Shown here: piece by piece, positions 15,198 through 23,844 of the stretch
Layout: every line of letters starts with the position of its first letter
Numbering within the stretch: position 1 is the first letter of the stretch
Source of the DNA: Mycobacterium arosiense ATCC BAA-1401 = DSM 45069
GTDB taxonomy: Bacteria > Actinomycetota > Actinomycetes > Mycobacteriales > Mycobacteriaceae
Direction: 5' to 3'
DNA: 33,684 bases
Assembly: GCF_002086125.1 (NCBI RefSeq)
Contig: NZ_MVHG01000054.1
Coordinates: forward strand, 1 to 33,684
Program-made: the position numbers and the translations under genes
Notes under the pieces: model-generated
Told to the model about the DNA's origin: nothing
Seen by the model: the letters and a program-made list of their open reading frames with translations, nothing else
Database searches by the model: none

Positions 15198-15311
15198 TCA
15201 ACACGGCGGACGCGTGAGTGAGGCACATCCGCCGCTCGAGCACCCCACCAGGGCTACTGAAGCCGCGGCGCAGCCCAGGGTCCCAACCGCAGCTGCGAGA
15301 AGACGTTTCAC
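15198..15311 (-). CDS. Candidate mini-lipoprotein, 37 aa
   Basis: GTG 15311-15309 lies 7 bases after an excellent AAGGA site and encodes MKRLLAAAVGTLGCAAASVA followed by LVGCSSGG, a clear lipoprotein signal with lipobox LVGC. The frame ends after only about 15 mature residues. An overlapping frame continues as 'AVLITVDVNGAESAL' before its own stop, so this may be the remnant of a longer LpqH-like lipoprotein truncated by a frameshift. Signal peptide and ribosome site are seen; identity is inference. Confidence 0.5.
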   Translation of the reverse strand: MKRLLAAAVGTLGCAAASVALVGCSSGGCASLTRPPC

Positions 15312-15453
15312 TTGTGGTTCCTTCCTCCGTGCGCCGCCCCGATGGCGTCGTCCTGGCGCCAGTACAGCCCGCTGCGGCCGCTACCGATCCCAAACTTCGC
15401 CCGGCCCAGCGGTAGGCTGCGTCGATGTCGGAGCCGGCGAAGGGATTACCGTG

Positions 15454-15834
15454 ATGCTAAGCGTGAAATGGCTGGAAAAGCCTGAGGCCCACGACTTTCC
15501 GGCGGCCGCGGACTACCTCAGCATGCTTGCGGGCGCACAGACCGTGAAGAAGGCGATCAAGAGGCTCAAGTCGGGGACGGTGACGCACCGAAAGGCCAAA
15601 GACATTCTGCGGGCGGCGCGGCTGGGGCTGCTGCCCGTGGACAACCCGCACGTCGCCGCGGACCTGACCAAGATCGAAAAGGGCCTGCCGTTGTCACCCA
15701 TCCTGCTGGTGCGCGGTGACTTCCTCACCGGGGTTCCGGTGCAGATCGCCGACGGCTACCACCGCGTCTGCGCGAGTTATCACACCGACGAGAACACCGA
15801 CATTCCCGTGGTCCTCGCGGCCGTCGGCCGCTGA
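15454..15834 (+). CDS. ParB-like domain protein
   Basis: 126 residues from ATG 15454 (MLSVKWLEKPEAHDFPAAAD). The adjacent GTG 15451 is equally compatible with the AAGGG ribosome site. The C-terminal half 'LSPILLVRGDFLTGVPVQIA' plus 'DGYHRVCASYHTD' resembles the ParB/sulfiredoxin-like fold, where 'I.DGyHR' is a nucleotide/phosphate-binding motif. The N-terminal helical half (TVKKAIKRLKSGTVTHRKAK) is basic. Such stand-alone proteins are of unknown function. It lies 15 bp upstream of a crotonase gene in a probable operon. Confidence 0.7.
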   Translation: MLSVKWLEKPEAHDFPAAADYLSMLAGAQTVKKAIKRLKSGTVTHRKAKDILRAARLGLLPVDNPHVAADLTKIEKGLPLSPILLVRGDFLTGVPVQIADGYHRVCASYHTDENTDIPVVLAAVGR

Positions 15835-15849
15835 ACGAGAGGGGCGATC

Positions 15850-16590
15850 ATGATCGACATCGACACCGTGGGAACCGTAAAGGTGCTGACCTTGTCGTCG
15901 GGACCGGTCAACGCGCAGGACGTCGAGCTCCTCGAAGAGCTGACTTCGGCGGTGAACGAGCTGGCACGTTCGGACTCCGGGGCGCTGGTTGTCACCGGTG
16001 CCGGCCGCGCCTTCAGCGCCGGCGTCGACCTGAATCGCGTGGTGCAGGGCGGCGCCGGCTACACCGATCGGCTGGTCCCCGCGCTGTCCGCGGCCTTCGA
16101 GGCGATGTTCGGCTATCCGGGCCCCACCGTCGCGGCGATCAACGGCGCCGCCATCGCGGGCGGCTGCGTGCTCGCGTGTTCCTGCGACCGCCGCCTGATC
16201 AGCCCCGAGGCGCAGATCGGCGCGGCCGAGGTGCGCGTCGGGGTACCGTTCCCGGTCGCCGCGTTGGAGGTCATGCGATACGCCTGCGGGATGCACGCCG
16301 ATGAGGTGCTGCTGGGCGGCCGCAACTATCGGGGCGCGGAGGCCGTGGCCCGCGGATTGGCCCACCGTGTCGTCGCCGACGAGCTTCTCGAGGCGGCGGT
16401 GGCCGAGGCGTCGGACCTGGCCGGCATCTCGCCCGACGCCTATCGGCAGACCAAGACCCAGTTGCACGGCCCGACGACGGCGCGGATCCAGCAGGCCCGC
16501 GGCGTGGACGACGAGGTTCGCCGGATGTGGGGGACGGACGAGACGCTGGGACGCATCGCCGGCTACGTGGAGCGGTTGCGGCGCCGCTGA
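15850..16590 (+). CDS. Enoyl-CoA hydratase/isomerase (crotonase) family protein
   Basis: 246 residues from ATG 15850, with a GAGGGG ribosome site. The crotonase fold is recognised by the oxyanion-hole segments 'GRAFSAGVDLNRVV' (near residue 55-60) and 'AAINGAAIAGGCVLACSCD' (near 100). 'AEVRVGVPFPVAALEVMRY' follows; the usual catalytic Glu positions are only partly kept, so isomerase or another crotonase activity is possible. It acts on an acyl-CoA. It converges directly on lucA, with stop codons in TGACTAG not quite overlapping. Confidence 0.88.
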   Translation: MIDIDTVGTVKVLTLSSGPVNAQDVELLEELTSAVNELARSDSGALVVTGAGRAFSAGVDLNRVVQGGAGYTDRLVPALSAAFEAMFGYPGPTVAAINGAAIAGGCVLACSCDRRLISPEAQIGAAEVRVGVPFPVAALEVMRYACGMHADEVLLGGRNYRGAEAVARGLAHRVVADELLEAAVAEASDLAGISPDAYRQTKTQLHGPTTARIQQARGVDDEVRRMWGTDETLGRIAGYVERLRRR

Positions 16591-17412
16591 CTAGTCTTCG
16601 TCGACGGTTCCGTCGAGGGCAACGCCGGCTCGCGTGCGCCTGCGCCGCATCCGGTGCGACCCCTTGCCGGTCGGGCGGCGGTTGCGCAGCTTGGCCCGCG
16701 ATTCTTCGGCCCCATCGGCAGCTGCCTCGACGTCCTCGACGGGCTTTGCCTCGGTTGCCGGCTCGGCGGTGTCGGCGGCGCTGATTTCGGCGGGTTCGGC
16801 CGCCGGCTCACCCTGTTCGGCGTCTTCGGTCTCTTCGACTTCCGCGGCCTCCGCCTGGTCCGTCTCGTCGGCCTCGTCGACTTCGACCTCGTCGTCGCTG
16901 GCCGTCTCGGTGTCGGCATCCTCGCCCTTTTTGCGCCGCACGCGACGTTTCTTGGGCTTCTTCGCCTTGATCGGTTTGGGCGGCGGTGGGGGCAACTCGG
17001 CGACGAAGGAGAGGTAAAAGGCGAAAATACCGAGCAACGCAATCGCGGCGGCGGCCCCGTAGATGCCGAACAACCACCGCCCGGCGGCGTCCAGGCTCAC
17101 CCAGATCTCGCTGATCGCCGTCCCGATGATCAGCACGCCGGCCAGCACGTGGGCCACGATCGACCAGATCCTGATGGACAAGGCCAGCTGGGGCGTCCCC
17201 AACTCGGGCTTGCGGGTGCGCAGCAGGGTGAACACCACCGGCAGTGCCGCGAGCGCAATGAGGGCACCCGTCACGATGCGCAGCGCCACCCCCAACGTGC
17301 GTGAGGTGTCGCCCATCAGCTCCGGCCAGCGGGGCAACACAAAGAAGAAGTAAAGGGCGCCGGCGACGAGGGAGAACACCAGGTGCCATGGCACGGCGAT
17401 CTTGCGCCCCAT
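16591..17412 (-). CDS. lucA: LucA-like membrane protein (Rv3723 homologue)
   Basis: 273 residues from ATG 17412 (MGRKIAVPWHLVFSLVAGAL), with GAGGAG just upstream. Four transmembrane helices follow: 'LVFSLVAGALYFFFVL', 'IVTGALIALAALPVVFTLL', 'IVAHVLAGVLIIGTAI' and 'AAAAIALLGIFAFYLSFV'. A basic patch (KPKKRRVRRKK) and a long Glu/Asp/Ala-rich acidic tail follow, and the C-terminus is basic. Synteny with tRNA-Ser, ffs and aspC identifies the M. tuberculosis Rv3723 counterpart. LucA was described as a coordinator that stabilises the Mce1 and Mce4 fatty acid and cholesterol importers. Assignment by position and topology. Confidence 0.75.
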   Translation of the reverse strand: MGRKIAVPWHLVFSLVAGALYFFFVLPRWPELMGDTSRTLGVALRIVTGALIALAALPVVFTLLRTRKPELGTPQLALSIRIWSIVAHVLAGVLIIGTAISEIWVSLDAAGRWLFGIYGAAAAIALLGIFAFYLSFVAELPPPPPKPIKAKKPKKRRVRRKKGEDADTETASDDEVEVDEADETDQAEAAEVEETEDAEQGEPAAEPAEISAADTAEPATEAKPVEDVEAAADGAEESRAKLRNRRPTGKGSHRMRRRRTRAGVALDGTVDED

Positions 17413-17499
17413 ACCCCTCCTCGTGCTGGTGAATTCACGCCAGCCTAAAGGCGGCCGACCCGAATCCATGTCAAGTACGCGTCCGCTTGGCGGACCAAC

Positions 17500-17588
17500 T
17501 GGCGGAGGATGCGGGATTTGAACCCGCGAGGGCTGTTAACCCAACCCGCGTTCCAGGCGAGCGCCATAGGCCACTAGGCGAATCCTCC
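17500..17588 (-). tRNA. tRNA-Ser (anticodon GGA)
   Basis: The minus strand from 17588 folds as a class II tRNA. Acceptor GGAGGAT pairs with ATCCTCC. The D arm is GCC/GGC. The anticodon arm has stem CTCGC/GCGGG and loop CTGGAAC, giving anticodon GGA (serine UCC/UCU). A variable arm with stem GGG/CCC and a T arm GCGGG-TTCAAAT-CCCGC follow. The 3' CCA is encoded (17502-17500). The long variable arm is diagnostic for Ser here. Confidence 0.95.
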
Positions 17589-17668
17589 GTGGCCATGGTA
17601 ACCGAGGACCGAATGGCCGCCGCCTGTTGCTCGCCGTCGACTCCGGGGCGGGTATTAGACTCGTCGCT

Positions 17669-17754
17669 GGACCCCGCGCGGCGTCTATCCTGTGAACTCC
17701 CCCAGGGCCGGAAGGCAGCAAGGGTCAATGGGCTCTGTCGGGTGCGCGGGGTCC
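17669..17754 (+). ncRNA. ffs: Signal recognition particle RNA (4.5S type)
   Basis: The ends GGACCCCGCGC and GCGCGGGGTCC pair to close a long hairpin. The apical part contains the conserved Ffh-binding core GGGCCGGAAGGCAGCAAGGG, with the GGAA tetraloop and the asymmetric AGCA side. This is the small bacterial SRP RNA, which binds Ffh for co-translational membrane targeting. It lies next to tRNA-Ser and upstream of aspC, as I recall in M. tuberculosis. Ends are approximate by a few bases. Confidence 0.93.
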
Positions 17755-17838
17755 CCTAGGTCAAATGGGTGCCGACCCGCTGCGCCCGGCTGCGCCGCTC
17801 GTGTGCCGCCACCAATGCCGACAGCGAAAGGGTTCACG

Positions 17839-19131
17839 GTGTCGCTGGAGTCCCTCACCCCGGCCGAACTCGCGGCTGCACACACTCGCCACCAACAGGA
17901 TTACGCGGACCTGCAGGCCAAGAAGCTGTCCCTGGACCTGACCCGCGGGAAACCGGCCCCCGCCCAGCTGGACCTGTCCAACCAGCTGCTAAGCCTGCCC
18001 GGCGACGACTACCGCGACAGCGAGGGCACCGACACCCGCAACTACGGCGGCCTGCACGGCCTGCCCGAACTGCGGGCCATCTTCGGCGAGCTGCTCGGCA
18101 TCCCGGTGCAGAACCTGATCGCGGGCAACAACTCCAGCCTGGAACTGATGCACGACGTCGTCGCCTTCTCGATGCTGTACGGCGGCGTGGACTCGCGGCG
18201 GCCTTGGAAGGACGAACCGACCATCAAGTTTGTGTGCCCGGTCCCCGGCTACGACCGGCACTTCAGCATCACCGAGACGATGGGCATCGAAATGATCCCC
18301 GTCCCGGTGCTGTCCGACGGGCCCGACGTCGACCTGATCGAAGAGCTGGTGGCCGCCGACCCGGCCATCAAGGGCATGTGGACGGTGCCGGTGTTCGGCA
18401 ACCCGACCGGGGTCACCTATTCCTGGGACACCGTCCTGCGGCTGGTCCAGATGCGGACGGCGGCGCCTGACTTCCGGCTGTTCTGGGACAACGCCTACGT
18501 GGTGCACACACTGACGCACGACTTCATCCGGCAGGTCGACGTGCTCGGGCTGGCGGCCGCGGCCGGCAACCCCCATCGGCCGTACGTGTTCGCGTCCACC
18601 TCCAAGATCACCTTCGCGGGCGCCGGCGTCAGCTTTTTCGGCGGATCGCTGGGCAACATCGCGTGGTTCCTGCAGTACGCGTCGAAGAAGTCGATCGGAC
18701 CCGACAAGGTCAACCAGCTGCGGCACCTGCGCTTCTTCCGCGACGCCGACGGCGTGCGCCTACACATGCTGCGGCACCAGCAGATCCTGGCGCCGAAGTT
18801 CGCCCTTGCCGCCGAAATCCTGGATCAGCGGCTCAGCGACTCCAAGATCGCGTCGTGGACCGATCCCAAGGGCGGCTACTTCATCAGCCTCGACGTGCTG
18901 CCCGGCACGGCCAAGCGGACCGTCGCGCTGGCCAAGGACGCCGGTATCGCGGTGACCGAGGCGGGGGCGTCGTTCCCGTATCGGAAAGACCCGAAGGACA
19001 CCAACATTCGGATCGCGCCGACCTTTCCGTCGCTGCCGGACCTGCGCGAGGCCGTCGACGGCCTGGCCACCTGCGCGTTGCTGGCGGCGTCGGAGTCGCT
19101 ACTGGCGTCGTCCACGTCGAGTGTGAACTAG
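17839..19131 (+). CDS. aspC: Aspartate aminotransferase (Rv3722c homologue)
   Basis: 430 residues from GTG 17839 (VSLESLTPAELAAAHTRHQQ), with AAAGGG 6 bases upstream; the open frame further upstream runs into ffs. It is a fold-type I PLP enzyme of the MocR-like aminotransferase group: 'LDLTRGKPAPAQLDLSNQLL' at the N-terminus, the cofactor-site Asp/Tyr in 'LFWDNAYVVHTL', and the PLP Lys in 'FASTSKITFAGAGVSFFGG'. 'IRIAPTFPS' carries the substrate carboxylate Arg. Rv3722c was shown to be the main, essential aspartate aminotransferase of M. tuberculosis, making aspartate for nitrogen distribution. Upstream of dnaX. Confidence 0.92.
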   Translation: MSLESLTPAELAAAHTRHQQDYADLQAKKLSLDLTRGKPAPAQLDLSNQLLSLPGDDYRDSEGTDTRNYGGLHGLPELRAIFGELLGIPVQNLIAGNNSSLELMHDVVAFSMLYGGVDSRRPWKDEPTIKFVCPVPGYDRHFSITETMGIEMIPVPVLSDGPDVDLIEELVAADPAIKGMWTVPVFGNPTGVTYSWDTVLRLVQMRTAAPDFRLFWDNAYVVHTLTHDFIRQVDVLGLAAAAGNPHRPYVFASTSKITFAGAGVSFFGGSLGNIAWFLQYASKKSIGPDKVNQLRHLRFFRDADGVRLHMLRHQQILAPKFALAAEILDQRLSDSKIASWTDPKGGYFISLDVLPGTAKRTVALAKDAGIAVTEAGASFPYRKDPKDTNIRIAPTFPSLPDLREAVDGLATCALLAASESLLASSTSSVN

Positions 19132-19183
19132 GCGACCCGCCGGCCCGCGTCGTCGTCGGCGGACGCCGGTAACCTGAGCGACC

Positions 19184-21049
19184 GTGGCCCTCTACCGCAA
19201 GTACCGACCGGCAACCTTCGCCGAAGTGGTGGGGCAGGAGCACGTCACCGAACCGCTGTCGATCGCCCTGGAAGCCGGGCGGATCAACCACGCGTATTTG
19301 TTCTCCGGGCCACGCGGCTGCGGGAAGACCTCCTCGGCGCGCATCCTGGCCCGCTCGCTGAACTGCGCTCAGGGGCCGACGGCCACCCCCTGCGGGGTCT
19401 GCGAGTCGTGCCAGGCGCTGGCGCCCAACGCGCCCGGCAGCATCGACGTGGTCGAACTGGACGCCGCCAGCCACGGCGGCGTCGACGACACCCGCGAGCT
19501 GCGCGACCGCGCGTTCTACGCGCCGGCCCAGTCGCGCTACCGGGTGTTCATCGTGGATGAGGCGCACATGGTGACCACGGCGGGATTCAACGCGCTGCTC
19601 AAGATCGTCGAGGAGCCGCCCGAGCACCTCATCTTCATCTTCGCCACCACCGAACCGGAGAAGGTGCTGCCGACCATCCGGTCGCGCACCCACCACTACC
19701 CGTTCCGGCTGTTGCCGCCGAAGACCATGCGCGCGTTGATCGCCCGGATCTGCGAGCAGGAGGGCGTCGCCATCGATGACGCCGTCTACCCGCTGGTGAT
19801 CCGCGCGGGCGGCGGCTCGCCGCGCGACACCCTCTCGGTGCTGGATCAGCTGGTGGCCGGCGCCGAAGGCGCCCACGTGACCTATCAGCGGGCGCTGGGC
19901 CTCCTCGGCGCCACCGACTTGGCCCTGATCGATGACGCCGTGGACGCCCTCGCCGCCGCCGACGCCGCCGCGCTGTTCGGTGCGGTGGAGTCGGTGATCG
20001 ATGCCGGGCACGACCCACGGCGATTCGCCACCGACCTGCTCGAGCGGTTTCGCGACCTGATCCTGCTGCAGGCCGTCCGGGACGCGGCGAGCCGGGGCGT
20101 GGTGGACGCGCCGGAGGACGTGCTGGAGCGGATGCGTGAGCAGGCCACCCGGATTGGGCCGGCGACCCTGACCCGCTACGCCGAGGTGGTGCAGGCGGGG
20201 CTGGGGGAGATGCGGGGCGCGACGGCGCCACGCCTGCTGCTCGAGGTCGTGTGCGCGCGACTGCTGTTGCCCTCGGCCAGTGACACCGAAGCCGCGCTGC
20301 TGCAACGCGTCGAGCGGATCGAGACCCGGCTGGACATCTCCATTCCCGGCCCCGACGCCGCCGCGGCGCCGCGCAGCGCGGCGCGGGCCGAACCCGAGCC
20401 ACCCGCTCGGTTCACCCGGCGGTCCGCGGCGGCCGCCGCCAAGCCCGAGCCGAAGACCGAGCCGCAACCCGAGCCCGAGCCGGCGGGCGTCGACGAACCG
20501 GCCTCCTCGCCCGCGGCTGAAACCGCCGGGGCTGCGGCGTCGGCGGCCGAATCAGCCTCTGCACCAGGCGAACTCAACACTGCCGCGGTGCGCAGCATGT
20601 GGTCGACGGTGCGTGAAAAGGTGCGTCAGCGCAGCCGCACCACCGAGGTGATGCTGGCCGGTGCGACCGTCCGGGCCATCGAGGGCAACACGCTGGTGCT
20701 GAGCCATGAATCGGCGCCGCTGGCCAAGAGGCTTTGTGAACAGCGCAACGCCGACGTGATCGCCGAAGCGCTCAAAGACGCGCTCGGCGTCAACTGGCGG
20801 GTGCGGTGTGAGGCCGGCGCAGCGGCCTCCGCGCCGGCAACCCCGCCCGCCGGCGGGGAAAGCGACCCGCCCGTTGCGAGCGCCCCGGAGCCCGCCGCCG
20901 ACGCGGACACCGCGCGGCGCGACGAAGAGGAAAACATGCTCGCCGAAGCGGTCCGCGATGAGCCGTCGGCACCGCGCCGCGATCCCGAAGAGGTCGCGCT
21001 GGAATTGCTACAGAACGAGTTGGGCGCCCGCCGCATCGACAACGGCTAG
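19184..21049 (+). CDS. dnaX: DNA polymerase III subunit gamma/tau
   Basis: 621 residues from GTG 19184. Domain I carries Walker A GPRGCGKTS (residues 42-50), a zinc site from Cys61, Cys70, Cys73 and Cys76, Walker B VDEAH (124-128) and the sensor/arginine-finger segment 'IRSRTHHYPF'. Domains II-III follow to about residue 375. Then comes a disordered Pro/Ala/Glu-rich linker (about 385-465) and a C-terminal tau-like domain (AVRSMWSTVREKVRQRSRTT) that would bind polymerase alpha and helicase. It is the clamp-loader motor of the replisome. No obvious frameshift signal for a short gamma form was seen. Confidence 0.96.
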   Translation: MALYRKYRPATFAEVVGQEHVTEPLSIALEAGRINHAYLFSGPRGCGKTSSARILARSLNCAQGPTATPCGVCESCQALAPNAPGSIDVVELDAASHGGVDDTRELRDRAFYAPAQSRYRVFIVDEAHMVTTAGFNALLKIVEEPPEHLIFIFATTEPEKVLPTIRSRTHHYPFRLLPPKTMRALIARICEQEGVAIDDAVYPLVIRAGGGSPRDTLSVLDQLVAGAEGAHVTYQRALGLLGATDLALIDDAVDALAAADAAALFGAVESVIDAGHDPRRFATDLLERFRDLILLQAVRDAASRGVVDAPEDVLERMREQATRIGPATLTRYAEVVQAGLGEMRGATAPRLLLEVVCARLLLPSASDTEAALLQRVERIETRLDISIPGPDAAAAPRSAARAEPEPPARFTRRSAAAAAKPEPKTEPQPEPEPAGVDEPASSPAAETAGAAASAAESASAPGELNTAAVRSMWSTVREKVRQRSRTTEVMLAGATVRAIEGNTLVLSHESAPLAKRLCEQRNADVIAEALKDALGVNWRVRCEAGAAASAPATPPAGGESDPPVASAPEPAADADTARRDEEENMLAEAVRDEPSAPRRDPEEVALELLQNELGARRIDNG

Positions 21050-21063
21050 ACGAGGCGGGCGGG

Positions 21064-22374
21064 TCAAGGCGTCCACCATGGCCGCAGCGGCAGGTCGTCG
21101 TCGCCGCGCCGGTCGACGTTGGCCGCCAGCAGGTGATGCAGCTGAAGGTTGTTCTGTTCGAACGCCACCCGTGACGCCGCCATGTACAAACCCCACACCT
21201 TGGCGGTCGGCAAGCCGACCTCGGCGACGGCGGCGTCCCAATGCTGCACCAGATTTCGGCACCAGTCGCGCAGCGTCATCGCGTAGTGATGGCGGAAGTT
21301 CTCCCCGTGCAGCACCTCGAGGCCGGCGTTCTGGATGTCGCTGGTGATGCGGCCCGAGCCGGTCAGCTCCCCGTCCGGGAAGACGTAGCGATCGGTGAAC
21401 CCGCCGGCGAACGAGGTCGAGGTGTTGTCGTGGCGGGTGATGCAGTGATTGAGCAGCAGCCCGCCGGTGCGCAGCTTCGACTTCAGGAAGCCGAAGTAGG
21501 CGGGGTAGTTTTTGACGCCGATGTGCTCGGTCAGCCCGATCGAGGACACGGCGTCGAACTGCGTCTCGCCGACATCGCGGTAGTCGGTATGACGCACCTC
21601 GGCCCGCTCGGTGAGGCCTTCGTCGGCGATCGCCCGCTGCGCCCACTTCGCCTGCTCGGCCGACAGGGTGGCGCCGATGGCCCGCACGCCGCGGCGCGCG
21701 GCGTAGCGCACCATCCCGCCCCAGCCGCAGCCGACGTCGAGCAGCCGATCGCCGGGCTGCAGCCGCAACTTCTCGAAGATCAGCCGGTACTTGTTCTGCT
21801 GGGCGTCCTCGAGCGTGGTCTCGGCGTCGGGGTACACCGCGCAGGTGTAGGTCATCGACGGGCCCAGCACCAGCTCGTAGAAGGTGTTGGACACGTCGTA
21901 GTGGTGGTGGATGGCCTCGGCGTCGCGGGTCTTGGTGTGCATCAGCCCGTCGGCGACCCGGCGCCATCGGGGCGGGGTCTCCTGCGGGGGTGGCGCGACC
22001 GGCAACAACCGCTCGAAGCCCAGCGAACGGACGACGTTGGCCAGCACCCGGGCCGGCGGCCGCTTGAACTGCACCCGGTCGGTCAGCGTCTTGAGCAACT
22101 GGTACGGATCACCCGGGTGTACGCCGTAGGCCTGCAGGTCGCCCGCGACGTAGGCGCGGGCCAGGCCGAGCTCGCCGGGTGCGGTCGCCAGGTAGGTGGC
22201 GCCGCGCGGGGTCCGAAGGTCCAGCCCCAGTTCGGCGTCTTCGCTTCCGGCGGTGCTGCCGTCATAAGCGGTGAATTTCAGCGGATGTCGCCCGGTCGCG
22301 GCGAAGACTTCCAGGATCTCGGCCATGCTGAGCTTGCCCGTCGACGAGCGGTGCGGTTCTTTGGTCGTCGTCAT
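21064..22374 (-). CDS. CFA-synthase-type fatty acid methyltransferase (Rv3720 homologue)
   Basis: 436 residues from ATG 22374, which overlaps the stop of the FAD oxidoreductase gene (ATGA). An N-terminal domain of about 140 residues precedes the methyltransferase core: 'AIHHHYDVSNTFYELVLGPS', 'MTYTCAVYP', the SAM loop 'LLDVGCGWGGMVRYAA', then 'SSIGLTEHIGVKNYPAYF'. These are the signatures of cyclopropane fatty acid synthases, including the bicarbonate-site Glu/His in 'TEHIG'. In the analogous tuberculostearic acid pathway, a similar enzyme methylenates oleoyl chains and a FAD enzyme reduces the product. The pairing here suggests the same chemistry on another lipid (inference). Confidence 0.9.
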   Translation of the reverse strand: MTTTKEPHRSSTGKLSMAEILEVFAATGRHPLKFTAYDGSTAGSEDAELGLDLRTPRGATYLATAPGELGLARAYVAGDLQAYGVHPGDPYQLLKTLTDRVQFKRPPARVLANVVRSLGFERLLPVAPPPQETPPRWRRVADGLMHTKTRDAEAIHHHYDVSNTFYELVLGPSMTYTCAVYPDAETTLEDAQQNKYRLIFEKLRLQPGDRLLDVGCGWGGMVRYAARRGVRAIGATLSAEQAKWAQRAIADEGLTERAEVRHTDYRDVGETQFDAVSSIGLTEHIGVKNYPAYFGFLKSKLRTGGLLLNHCITRHDNTSTSFAGGFTDRYVFPDGELTGSGRITSDIQNAGLEVLHGENFRHHYAMTLRDWCRNLVQHWDAAVAEVGLPTAKVWGLYMAASRVAFEQNNLQLHHLLAANVDRRGDDDLPLRPWWTP

Positions 22375-23759
22375 CGCCGTTGTACCGCCTTTGCGTAGAG
22401 GTCGAGTAAACGAGAATCGGGGTCATAGGTTTTCTTGACGGTGTTGTAGGCCTCGCCGCCGTACAGTTCGTCGAATTCCTCGCGGGAGTAGAAGGAGTCG
22501 GAGTACAGCGACTTGTGCCCGCCGAGTTCACTCACCTTGGCTTCGATCATCCGGTTGGTGGCGCCCTCGGTGGCGCCGGCCGGCACCGATGACCAGAAGC
22601 CGACGTTGACGTAGGTGTGATCGGGCCGCATCGGGTACAGCGGCCAGCCGCCGTGATCACGTAGACGCAACGGGCACAACCAGATTGGCGTGATGGGAAC
22701 GCTGTCGAGGAACCACTCCAGGAACTCGCCGGTCCGTTCGACCGGCACCTCGATGTCTTGCACCACCCGTTCGCGCGGGGGCCGGCCGTTGCGCTTCTCG
22801 ATCCGGTCGGCGATGCCGAACCGCTGATCAATCGCGATCAGCTTCCAGTAGAAGCTGCTGCGCCGGTAGCGGCGTGGCCACCAGCGACGCAGCCGCGGGT
22901 CCTGCACGCCGAAGGCGCGCGAGCACCAGAACCAATCGGTGTCCCAGCGCCAGAAGTAGTCGTTCATGGTCAGGCGGTCATCCTTGGCGGCTTCGACGCC
23001 CGGGGAGTCGTGCCGGATGGACTGGTAGTAGATGTCGCGGCCGGTGTAGTCGCTGACCGGGCCGGGAGTCGTGGTTCGCCGGCCCACACACAGGTAGCTT
23101 TCGTCGGCGCTGAAGACCACCCCGTCGAGGTAGTCCACCGGCGCCCCGCCCTGGCCGCCGGTGTCGATGATGCGTTCCATCGCGCCGATCAGATCGGGCA
23201 GCGAGCGGAATCGGACGTGCCGCAGCGCCACGAACGGCGTGACGGGTTCCAACTCAATCCGGAGCCGCGTCGAATAACCAAGTGTTCCATAGGAATTGGG
23301 GAAGGCGCGGAAAAGGTCGGGGTGCTGGGTGCGCGACGTGGTGAGCAACTCGCCGGCGCCGGTGAGGATGTCCATCTCCAGCACGGATTCATGTGGCAGG
23401 CCGTTGCGAAACGACGACGACTCGATACCCAGCCCGCTCACCGCGCCACCGAGGGTGATGGTCTTGAGCTGGGGGACAACTAGCGGCGAAAGGCCGTACG
23501 GCAGCGTGGCAGCGACCAGGTCAGCATACGTGCACATGCCGGCCACGTCGGCGGTGCGAGTATCGGGATCCACGCGGAGAACACCAGTCAGTCCCGACGT
23601 GTCCAGGCCGCGCGCATCGCTTTTGGTGCGGGCGCGGAACAGATTTGACGTCGGCTTGGCCAGGCGGACGGCCGACGTGGCCGGGATCGATCGATAACTT
23701 GCCATCAGCCGATCCACGCCGGACTTGTGGGCCGAGAGTGCAGATCCAAGGACAGGCAC
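22371..23759 (-). CDS. FAD-binding oxidoreductase (Rv3719 homologue), lipid reductase candidate
   Basis: 462 residues from GTG 23759 (VPVLGSALSAHKSGVDRLMA). Longer frames to 23882 have no support. It belongs to the FAD_binding_4 (VAO/DHCR24-like) group: 'YRSIPATSAVRLAKPTSNLF' at the start, 'GLTGVLRVDPDTRTADVAGM' then 'CTYADLVAATLPYGLSPLVV', and 'PQLKTITLGGAVSGLGIESS' in the FAD domain. Sterol Delta24-reductases and the tuberculostearic acid reductase share this build. It is translationally coupled to the CFA-type methyltransferase. Two conserved Trp-rich stretches (WRWDTDWFWCSRAFG) are typical of the family. The gene is divergent from an SRPBCC gene. Confidence 0.88.
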   Translation of the reverse strand: MPVLGSALSAHKSGVDRLMASYRSIPATSAVRLAKPTSNLFRARTKSDARGLDTSGLTGVLRVDPDTRTADVAGMCTYADLVAATLPYGLSPLVVPQLKTITLGGAVSGLGIESSSFRNGLPHESVLEMDILTGAGELLTTSRTQHPDLFRAFPNSYGTLGYSTRLRIELEPVTPFVALRHVRFRSLPDLIGAMERIIDTGGQGGAPVDYLDGVVFSADESYLCVGRRTTTPGPVSDYTGRDIYYQSIRHDSPGVEAAKDDRLTMNDYFWRWDTDWFWCSRAFGVQDPRLRRWWPRRYRRSSFYWKLIAIDQRFGIADRIEKRNGRPPRERVVQDIEVPVERTGEFLEWFLDSVPITPIWLCPLRLRDHGGWPLYPMRPDHTYVNVGFWSSVPAGATEGATNRMIEAKVSELGGHKSLYSDSFYSREEFDELYGGEAYNTVKKTYDPDSRLLDLYAKAVQRR

Positions 23760-23766
23760 CAGATAT

Positions 23767-23772
23767 ACCCTA
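23767..23772 (-). promoter_or_regulatory. Possible leaderless -10 box of the FAD oxidoreductase gene
   Basis: On the minus strand TAGGGT is followed by 7 bases and then GTG 23759. This spacing fits a mycobacterial TANNNT -10 element driving a leaderless transcript. The same AGGG could instead be a ribosome site, so the two readings compete. Confidence 0.35.
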
Positions 23773-23844
23773 GTCTTCGACAACAGCCCATGCACCCGTC
23801 GTCGGCGGGCGGCACCGTTGAAATCATCATGAGGAGGGGTCGCA

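Noticed and set aside
18884..20467. 527-codon open frame on the minus strand opposite aspC/dnaX
   Set aside because: It is an Arg/Gly-rich antisense frame produced by GC-rich codon bias opposite two well-supported genes, with no family motifs.
19184..21049. Programmed frameshift in dnaX to make a short gamma subunit
   Set aside because: I saw no A-rich slippery sequence or following hairpin in the linker-coding part of the gene.
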